This document shows, in pieces, positions 1 to 4,625 of a stretch of 5,516 nucleotides of DNA; position 1 is the first letter of the stretch; each line of letters begins with the position of its first letter. Position numbers and translations under genes: made by a program. Below the pieces are notes generated by a model. That model was not told the DNA's origin and searched no databases. It worked only from the letters and a program-made list of their open reading frames with translations. The DNA is from Pseudomonadota bacterium (GTDB lineage Bacteria; Pseudomonadota; Gammaproteobacteria; Acidiferrobacterales; Acidiferrobacteraceae). The stretch is taken from assembly GCA_021797365.1 (NCBI GenBank), contig JAJZZU010000201.1, positions 1-5,516 on the forward strand, read 5' to 3'.

Positions 1-150
1 GTCCGGCGGGCGACGCGTGCCTTGGCTTTAGGCCATCGCCCGCCACTCCGACTTTGGTCCGATGCCTTAGGCTTTCAGTTTTCCTAATAATGGCGCTTCC
101 GCTCGTCCTCCTCCCTGAGCGGCGCCTTAAACCTTTTAAGGCCTTTGCAG
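1..150 (+). other. Structured gene-free region, possible small RNA or 3' UTR
   Basis: No credible reading frame is seen here. The stretch is full of inverted repeats. A perfect 9-bp stem pairs GGCGGGCGA (5-13) with TCGCCCGCC (36-44), and GCCT (19-22) can pair with AGGC (30-33) inside its loop. GGCGC plus GCTC (92-96, 101-104) can pair with GAGC plus GCGCC (117-120, 122-126). GCCTTAA (124-130) can pair with TTAAGGC (136-142), which competes with the previous helix. Related strings GCCTTGGCTTT (19-29) and GCCTTAGGCTTT (64-75) recur. It is followed directly by a strong terminator. It does not show the hallmark motifs I know for RNase P RNA, SRP RNA or tmRNA. It may be the 3' end of a transcript entering from the left or an unrecognised small RNA; strand is inferred from the terminator. 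Confidence 0.35.
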
Positions 151-186
151 CCTCCGGCTTTCCCCCCTAGTCCGGAGGTTTTTTTT
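151..186 (+). terminator. Rho-independent terminator
   Basis: CCTCCGG (151-157) pairs perfectly with CCGGAGG (172-178) around a 14-nt loop, and eight T residues (179-186) follow at once. This is a textbook intrinsic terminator for rightward transcription. It ends whatever transcript enters from the left or starts in 1-150, and it insulates the KGG gene from it. Confidence 0.85.
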
Positions 187-275
187 CGCCTGCCGCCAGC
201 CGAGATCTACCCATGTCGCCGTGCCTCGCAACCCGCGCCGTGGGATTTCCGTCACACCAATGATCTGTCATGGGT

Positions 276-304
276 CTCTTTATTTCGATCATATTCGTTA
301 TGAT
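276..304 (+). promoter_or_regulatory. Candidate promoter with palindrome over the -10
   Basis: TATGAT at 299-304 matches the sigma-70/sigma-S -10 consensus at five of six positions. The matching -35 place (about 276-281, CTCTTT) is poor, which would fit an activator-dependent or sigma-S-type promoter. The -10 is the right arm of a perfect palindrome: ATCATA (288-293), 5-nt spacer, TATGAT (299-304). That is either an operator or a hairpin. Transcription from here would give a leader of roughly 170 nt before the KGG start. This is pattern matching only; a start further downstream is equally possible. Confidence 0.3.
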
Positions 305-374
305 GTTGCGATTCGTAGTGTTTCCACACCATTAATTTGTGGTTTTTGGTCCCACGAATCACACAATATCGGGC

Positions 375-446
375 CTTTGTCCGATGACGGACTAAAGTGC
401 ATCTCCTAGACTGCCCCCAATGTCGTGCACCTCCAGCCGGGGGTGC
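375..446 (+). promoter_or_regulatory. Two hairpins in the putative 5' leader of the KGG gene
   Basis: Hairpin A: CTTTGTCCG (375-383), loop ATGA (384-387), then CGGAC (388-392), a bulged T, and AAAG (394-397), giving 9 pairs. Hairpin B: GCACCTCC (427-434), loop AGCC (435-438), GGGGGTGC (439-446), giving 8 pairs including one G-U. Neither is followed by a T-run, so they are not terminators. Hairpin B ends 25 nt before the AAGGAG ribosome binding site, and its left arm (CACCTCC) is complementary to a Shine-Dalgarno sequence. It could therefore in principle switch between closing on itself and covering the ribosome binding site; that is inference. They could also simply stabilise the mRNA. Confidence 0.4.
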
Positions 447-486
447 GTTCTTGAGCATTTCTTCATACGAAAAGGAGACAGGATTC

Positions 487-855
487 ATGCCGAATGAGCG
501 CAAAAGCAAGCGCGGTTTCGCGGCGATGGACGCTAACAAGCAGCGCGAGATCGCCAGCAAAGGCGGAAAGGCTGCGCACGAAAAGGGCACGGCTCACGAA
601 TTTACGCCAGAGGAGGCCCGTGAGGCGGGGCGCAAGGGTGGCGAGGCCGTGAGCCAGAATCGCGAACACATGGCGGCCATAGGGCGCAAGGGCGGAGAAA
701 GCTCCCATGGAGGATGGGAGAGCCGGCCCCGGCAAGGCGGTGAAGCGTATTCTGAGGGCCATAAGAGCGAGCCGCAGGTGAAGCGCGGTGAAGGCGAGGG
801 AACGGAGACGACGGAAACGCACCACGGTGGATCCAAAAGCGGAAAGTCCTCGTAA
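487..855 (+). CDS. KGG-repeat general stress protein (YciG/Con-10 family)
   Basis: The product is a small, very hydrophilic protein of 122 residues made of KGG repeats, the pattern of the stress-induced YciG/Con-10 family (Pfam KGG). KGG triplets lie at residues 25-27, 50-52 and 68-70, each in the frame of a short Glu/Ala/Arg-rich segment (EIASKGGKAAHEKGTAHEF, EAREAGRKGGEAV, MAAIGRKGGESS), with a degenerate QGG at 83-85. The KRGFAAMD stretch near the N-terminus is typical of proteobacterial members. The tail from about residue 78 is low-complexity (Gly, Glu, Thr, Lys, Ser) and probably disordered. No signal peptide or membrane segment is seen. The start at 487 has AAGGAG (472-477) nine bases upstream; the frame is open back to 397 but lacks a better start. 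The molecular function of the family is not settled; members are usually linked to stationary phase, desiccation or acid stress. It stands alone, with its own terminator, converging on the polysaccharide cluster. Confidence 0.9.
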   Translation: MPNERKSKRGFAAMDANKQREIASKGGKAAHEKGTAHEFTPEEAREAGRKGGEAVSQNREHMAAIGRKGGESSHGGWESRPRQGGEAYSEGHKSEPQVKRGEGEGTETTETHHGGSKSGKSS

Positions 856-862
856 GGCCCGC

Positions 863-891
863 GCGCGGCCTTAGAGGCCGCGCCGAGTTTT
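863..891 (+). terminator. Terminator of the KGG gene
   Basis: GCGCGGCC (863-870) pairs perfectly with GGCCGCGC (876-883) around the 5-nt loop TTAGA, and a short run of four T follows (888-891). It begins eight bases after the KGG stop codon. The stem is very strong but the T tract is short. For leftward transcripts the same hairpin lacks a T tract, so it is at best a weak barrier for the opposing cluster, whose last gene stops at 1001. Confidence 0.65.
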
Positions 892-1000
892 GCCTCTCTG
901 CTCGCAATCCCGCCCGAATCGAAACTCTTACACCTTTCGCCACACCACCCGAAATAGACACATCCGTCCGGGTCTTCTCTTTGAGAACGGTGTTTTCCGA

Positions 1001-2887
1001 TCAGCCATGGGGCCCGCCTTTCAGGCGCCGCTCGATCATCATGGCAAGCCGCCATTTAAGCGCGCGCAGCACCCTCGGACTCTTGGTCCAACTGTGGGTG
1101 GATCGAATCGCGGGGTCTATGACGCGCAATACCGCCCGCCGCCCATAAAGGCGCGAGGCCATGTGCAGGTATTCGTAGTCCTGGTACCCGGCCCGTATCA
1201 TCATGAGGCGTATGCTCTGTATGGGAATGTCGCGCTTGCCGCCGATGACTGATGGCAGCCCGGGGTAGAAAAGCGTGCCGTCACCGTTTCCCCCGAAATG
1301 GTACTGGTCCTTCCAGGGGTTCTTGCGGCCCATACTGAAACCGATGTCCGTGTCATAGTACAACTCGCCCTGCATTTTGTACTTCCAGGTGAGCCACGGC
1401 ATGATGCGATTGTAGATGGCGGGCTGGTCTATCATGTAGCTCGGCCATCCGAGACTGCTGCGCCTGCCCACGACCCAGCACCCGTGGCTCATGCATGACT
1501 GGTACCACCAGAGCTTCAGGTGGTAGCGCTTGGCTTCGCGCCCAAGCATGGGCCGCTTGTTCACATCGTTAAGTCCGTCCACATCGTTTATGACAGGACA
1601 TAGGATGCCGAAATCCTTGAGGTTGAGCCTGTGCACATGAATAGTGGTCACCATGGGCAGGATGGCGTGCGTGGCGCGACGGATGATCGCCGCGCGCCGA
1701 TCGGCGAGCGCGAACTGCGCCGGCGTGTGCGGCTCATCAACCCCCAGCGCATACAGGCCGACATGCCAGTGCTCGTGCCGGAAATGGCGTACCCATGCCC
1801 GAAAATAGGCGACCTGCTCGCGCGGCGGCATCTTGTGATAGAACACATGGGTCAACCAGCGGACGTCGGTCATGCGCCAGCGGGCGCCATGGGCGGCCTT
1901 GCACCCGGTCATGAACGGCCGCACCTCCTTGTCGTATTCATGCCAATTCAAAGTGAGCCGGCCGTGCGCCCAGTGCATGGGTGCCGGTATGCCGGAGCCC
2001 CCACCCAGGGCGATGCGATCCTTGAGCGCCGCGATGTTGAAAAGCTGGGTCAGATGCATTAGTTGGGCGTTCGACAGTCGCCCATAATGGCCGCGGAACA
2101 CGAGCGACAGTGGCGCACCGTCGAAACCGAAACTCGATGGCAGAGAGGACGTCGCGGGGATGGCAAAAGGCAGGACCCGCAAGCGCACGCGCAGCACGCG
2201 CACCTGAACGCGCCCGCGGACACGGATCATGACCGCGACCGTGCCCCGGTAGCGGCCGGCGCTCACGGTGCGCGGCACATAGATCTCGATCCAGAAAGAC
2301 TGCGTGAACCGCGCCGGTACGGCCCACGGCAGGGCGTTGCGCCGTTCATGGTAATAGTTGTCGACCGTCGGGATCAGGGCATCGGGCCATAGACCCACGG
2401 GGGCCACGACATTGGTGGGATGCACGGTCCTTATGAAGGCCTCACGATAAACCGTCATCTGCCAGCGACCGATCGCCGAGGCATGATCCTCGAGCGCGGT
2501 CGGCACGATACGCAGTACCCGTAGCGGGTGGTCGGCCCTGACCGAGATCTGCAAGGCGGCGTATTCGCCATGGGCCGCGAACAGGTGAATTACCGATCGC
2601 GCCTGCACCGGGGCGTTGGGACGGATTTTGTGCGTGCTGTGCGAGAGCCACACGGACAAATGGGCGTGGGCGGCAACTGCCCACGAGAGGCAACCGGCGA
2701 GCGCCGCGGCCCTCACGAGACCGGCGCGGACAAATGCGCGCGCAGGCCCCTGACCGTCACGAGTCGTGCCCGCGACATGATGGTGTGCGCGCCGCCGCGA
2801 TCGATACTTGTATTGGGTAACGGTATTCACCACGCCCGGGATCCCGTCCTGCCCGTAAGGCCGTGCAAACTTTGATCGATCTTCCAT
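1001..2887 (-). CDS. Exported GH123/DUF4091-type glycoside hydrolase-like protein
   Basis: The product is 628 residues. The C-terminal half matches the DUF4091 family (Pfam GH123_cat): YALGVDEPH at 379-387 with an adjacent Asp-Glu pair (384-385), KLWWYQSC (458-465), a PSYMID/IYNRIMPWLTWKY block (482-504), LYYDTD (509-514), GDGTLFYPG (535-543) and SIRLMMIRAGYQDYEYL (558-574). In GH123 enzymes an adjacent Asp-Glu pair acts in substrate-assisted cleavage of beta-N-acetylgalactosaminides; 384-385 is my candidate for it. Residues about 85-245 are beta-rich and resemble the N-terminal sandwich domain of these enzymes. A hydrophobic stretch at 51-73 ending in A-H-A (73-75) before H76 looks like a signal peptide with an unusually long, Arg-rich front part, so the protein probably acts in the periplasm or outside. 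The start at 2887 is chosen for GGAG at 2897-2900, nine bases upstream; the frame extends to 3133 but only by overlapping the glycosyltransferase. It is the last gene of the minus-strand cluster, 47 bp after that gene. In this setting it could trim or cut the exported polysaccharide; the actual substrate is unknown. Confidence 0.75.
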   Translation of the reverse strand: MEDRSKFARPYGQDGIPGVVNTVTQYKYRSRRRAHHHVAGTTRDGQGPARAFVRAGLVRAAALAGCLSWAVAAHAHLSVWLSHSTHKIRPNAPVQARSVIHLFAAHGEYAALQISVRADHPLRVLRIVPTALEDHASAIGRWQMTVYREAFIRTVHPTNVVAPVGLWPDALIPTVDNYYHERRNALPWAVPARFTQSFWIEIYVPRTVSAGRYRGTVAVMIRVRGRVQVRVLRVRLRVLPFAIPATSSLPSSFGFDGAPLSLVFRGHYGRLSNAQLMHLTQLFNIAALKDRIALGGGSGIPAPMHWAHGRLTLNWHEYDKEVRPFMTGCKAAHGARWRMTDVRWLTHVFYHKMPPREQVAYFRAWVRHFRHEHWHVGLYALGVDEPHTPAQFALADRRAAIIRRATHAILPMVTTIHVHRLNLKDFGILCPVINDVDGLNDVNKRPMLGREAKRYHLKLWWYQSCMSHGCWVVGRRSSLGWPSYMIDQPAIYNRIMPWLTWKYKMQGELYYDTDIGFSMGRKNPWKDQYHFGGNGDGTLFYPGLPSVIGGKRDIPIQSIRLMMIRAGYQDYEYLHMASRLYGRRAVLRVIDPAIRSTHSWTKSPRVLRALKWRLAMMIERRLKGGPHG

Positions 2888-2934
2888 GACTTCCCTCTCC
2901 ACACTGTCCAGCCGCCGTCTCCGATCAGGCGGTC

Positions 2935-4041
2935 TTATACGACCTTTTTTCTGGTTCGTATTCCGAGTTCCGCGGCATACGAGCGGCTCGTCCCCGATAT
3001 CGTGTACCGCGTCCGGACGATCTCGCGCGCGGCCTCCCCGAGCGCCCGGCGCCGGATACCGTCGCCGGCAAGCGCGGCGAGCGCATCGGCCATGGCCGCA
3101 GCATCCCCCGGTGGAACCAGGATCCCGGTACACCCGTCATCTATGATCTCGGGGATCGCGGTAATGCGGGTCGCGACGACCGGCAAGGCAGTGGCCATAG
3201 CCTCCAGGACCGCGATCGGCAGGCCTTCATGGCGTGAACTCAAGACGTAAATGTCAAGATCGCGCAAGAAGACCGGGACGTTATCGCAGGACCCGCGAAA
3301 ACTTACGAGGCCGCGCAGGCCCAGCGTCTGGGCACGCTCCTTCAGGTCTGCAGCCAGCGGTCCGTCGCCGGCGATCTCGGCGAAAAAACGCACGTTTCTG
3401 GCCTTCAAGAGGGCGAGCGCCGCCAGCAAGGTCGGGTAATCCTTTTCCGCAACCAGACGGCCCACTGCGCCGATGCGCACCACGGGACAAAACTCCGCGC
3501 GCGGCGCGCCTGGCTTGTAGCGATCGATGTCCACGCCATTATAGATGGTGAGCAGGCGCTCCCGGGGAACACCGAGGGTCGTGAAAAACTCGGCGAGATT
3601 ACGCGATACGCAGGTAAAGCGCGTCACCAGACGACTCACGACCGGGAGCAGACGTTGCATCCATCGGGTGCGCGCGATCGTATAGGCGGAATGCTCGGTA
3701 TAAACGATGTTGAAGCAACCCGCCAGATAGGCGGGCACGAGCACGTTGACAAGCGACCCGAGATGATGCACGTGGATGGCCCGCGGCCTTGTCCGACAGA
3801 AATACCGTGCCGTGCGCAACCAGCGGCCGAAGAGCCTATGGCCGCCGATATCGAGCAGATCGTAGGGTATGCCGGCCTCTTCAAAGACCTTGATCAAGGC
3901 CCCCGAGCGTTCGTAGAGGCAGCAAATGCGCGTCTTGATACCACCGGCCTGCCACTCCTTGCAAAGATTGAAGGCCAGCATCTCAGACCCCCCCACCAGG
4001 GGCGCGTAAATCACCTCCACCACGACGTCCTGTCGCTTCAT
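2935..4041 (-). CDS. GT4-type (group 1) glycosyltransferase
   Basis: The product is a 368-residue GT-B fold glycosyltransferase, probably transferring a sugar from a nucleotide-sugar donor to a growing exopolysaccharide at the cytoplasmic face of the membrane. The N-terminal acceptor domain has the glycine loop VGGSEM (residues 16-21), a VHHLGS segment (about 91-96) and VYTEHS (113-118). The C-terminal donor domain has YNGVDIDRY (167-175), VGRLVAEKDYPTLL (193-206), the AGDGP turn (224-228) and SSRHEGLPIAVLEAMA, which carries the EX7E pair (Glu 272 and Glu 280), then GILVPPGD. Length is normal for the family. I take ATG 4041 as the start, with GAGG(AG) just upstream. An in-frame ATG at 4059 lies inside the IS605-type right end and would add six foreign residues. 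The start overlaps the stop of the hybrid frame before it (ATGA), and the GH123-like gene follows 47 bp downstream. The exact sugar cannot be read from the sequence. Confidence 0.9.
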   Translation of the reverse strand: MKRQDVVVEVIYAPLVGGSEMLAFNLCKEWQAGGIKTRICCLYERSGALIKVFEEAGIPYDLLDIGGHRLFGRWLRTARYFCRTRPRAIHVHHLGSLVNVLVPAYLAGCFNIVYTEHSAYTIARTRWMQRLLPVVSRLVTRFTCVSRNLAEFFTTLGVPRERLLTIYNGVDIDRYKPGAPRAEFCPVVRIGAVGRLVAEKDYPTLLAALALLKARNVRFFAEIAGDGPLAADLKERAQTLGLRGLVSFRGSCDNVPVFLRDLDIYVLSSRHEGLPIAVLEAMATALPVVATRITAIPEIIDDGCTGILVPPGDAAAMADALAALAGDGIRRRALGEAAREIVRTRYTISGTSRSYAAELGIRTRKKVV

Positions 4042-4052
4042 AGACTCCTCAC

Positions 4053-4175
4053 TTGACATCCTCCCCTGCCTGAAGGCTGGAGATTCCCACGCCTCGCGGT
4101 GGCAATTCCCGTTTCATTGTCCGTCGCTCCCTGGTTTCCCTTGGGGCTTGCACGAACTCCGCGGGCTTTACGGTT
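4053..4175 (-). ncRNA. Probable omega RNA (reRNA) region at the IS605-type right end
   Basis: In IS605/IS1341 elements the 3' end of tnpB and the right end together encode the omega RNA, whose guide is whatever flanks the right boundary. Here the conserved terminal hairpin (4062-4083) is preserved. A second hairpin lies just upstream on the minus strand: CCACCGC, GAG, GCGTGG with one bulged C (about 4087-4102). The guide position would start at 4052 and run leftwards over the GAGGAG and ATG of the GT4 gene. Whether the RNA is still transcribed or processed cannot be told, and no intact TnpB is encoded here to use it. The 5' limit given is approximate. Confidence 0.45.
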
Positions 4176-4503
4176 CCGCCAGTCCAGAGGCGCTTTTCTC
4201 GTGTGGCTGCGACAACTCCGCGCCCGAGAGAATGGCCCTCCCGGCCTCGCGCATGTTGATGGCGGCGTTGACGTCCCGGTCGCGTTCCCTGGCGCATGCC
4301 GGGCACATCCCGATGCACGTCGACAGGCCAAGCGACGGCGGAATGCATCCGCAGCACGAACATCGTTTGCGACCTTGGTAGCACCGGTCGACCCGGACAA
4401 ATGTCCGTCCATACCCACGGGCTTTGTACCCCAACTGACGAACGATCTCCGACCGGCCGACATCGTGAATGGTCTTCGCCACACCGTGGTTCTTGACCAT
4501 CCG
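4168..4503 (-). pseudogene. tnpB C-terminal remnant (RNA-guided nuclease of IS605 family)
   Basis: About 111 codons match the end of TnpB. From the break come MVKNHGVAKTIHDVG, then RSEIVRQLGYKARGYGRTFV, then the zinc finger CSCCGC and CPAC, then ERDRDVNAAINM. The last contains the third RuvC acidic residue. Full TnpB proteins have roughly 370-430 residues. The RuvC-I Asp and RuvC-II Glu, the wedge and the REC part are all absent, so it cannot cut DNA. An ATG at 4500 could open a frame of 110 codons, but with no convincing ribosome binding site. The frame stops at 4168, and familiar end-of-element sequence continues in another frame. The gene is a scar of transposition followed by deletion. 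Confidence 0.85.
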
Positions 4504-4625
4504 CGATCTCTTCCCCGGAGGCCTGCAAGCGCGGCCTTGTAGCGCCCGGCTGTGGCCCCGCGGGATCCGGGCCCCGCGATTTTCCCGGGATCGATGACAT
4601 CGTGATACCAAAGAACCATCGTCAT
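4504..4625 (-). pseudogene. Polysaccharide deacetylase-like gene, N-terminal fragment
   Basis: The first about 35 residues (MTMVLWYHDVIDPG, GPGSRGATAGRYK) resemble the N-terminus of polysaccharide deacetylases of exopolysaccharide/PEP-CTERM-type clusters, in which a YHDV motif is followed by a Gly/Pro-rich stretch and RYK. The remaining couple of hundred residues, with the metal-binding and catalytic motifs, are missing. Homology fades at about 4520-4545, where the tnpB remnant takes over. The start ATG at 4625 overlaps the TGA of the preceding glycosyltransferase (ATGA), so the two were translationally coupled. The frame does not stop at the junction: it runs out of frame through the tnpB remnant to TGA at 4038-4040, a hybrid of 195 residues. 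The intact enzyme would probably have removed acetyl groups from the polysaccharide. The family call rests on a short stretch. Confidence 0.55.

Larger units (their letters stand above)
187..486 (+). other. Intergenic regulatory stretch upstream of the KGG gene
   Basis: This 300-bp stretch lies between the terminator and the KGG gene and contains no gene I can support. An open frame of 62 codons from 221 has no ribosome binding site and a composition unlike a protein. Positions about 270-370 are clearly richer in A and T than the surroundings, as expected for a promoter region. Within it lie the candidate -10 and palindrome (276-304) and two hairpins (375-397 and 427-446), listed separately. 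The KGG ribosome binding site AAGGAG is at 472-477. Confidence 0.6.
4053..4503 (-). mobile_element. Remnant of an IS200/IS605-family (IS1341-type) element, right part only
   Basis: The piece contains the last third of a tnpB gene and the element's right end. The right end carries the conserved hairpin of these elements at 4062-4083: on the minus strand, TCTCC and GCC pair with GGC and GGGGA around TTCA with one A-A mismatch. This is followed by GGATGTCAA. The final TCAA (4056-4053) matches the cleavage-site type known from IS608, so the boundary is probably between 4053 and 4052. The left end, any tnpA and the 5' part of tnpB are missing; the inner break lies between about 4503 and 4545. It cannot move by itself. 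It sits between the deacetylase fragment and the GT4 gene, in the same direction as both. Confidence 0.75.

Noticed and set aside
221..409. Open frame of 62 codons in the intergenic region
   Set aside because: No ribosome binding site, composition unlike a protein, and it overlaps the candidate promoter and leader.
594..1055. Long minus-strand frames antisense to the KGG gene
   Set aside because: They arise from GC-rich codon bias of the KGG gene; their translations show only Pro/Arg/Ser-rich shadow sequence.
1631..2392. Plus-strand frames opposite the GH123-like gene
   Set aside because: They are antisense shadows with no recognisable motif, while the minus strand encodes a coherent family protein.
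2905..2934. Inverted repeat CCGCC/GGCGG between the GT4 and GH123-like genes
   Set aside because: Only five pairs with an 11-nt loop and no T-run on either side, so it is not convincing as a terminator or attenuator.
2888..3133. N-terminal extension of the GH123-like frame to 3133 (82 more residues)
   Set aside because: The extra part overlaps the well-conserved end of the glycosyltransferase, has an Arg/Gly/Pro-rich out-of-frame character, and the ATG at 2887 has a good ribosome binding site and leads into a signal-like segment.
4053..4503. Functional TnpB, TldR-type repressor or Cas12-like system encoded here
   Set aside because: Two of the three RuvC motifs and the whole RNA-recognition part are absent, so no working protein is encoded in the window.
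4099..4542. Plus-strand frame opposite the tnpB remnant
   Set aside because: It is antisense to clear TnpB zinc-finger sequence and has no family features of its own.
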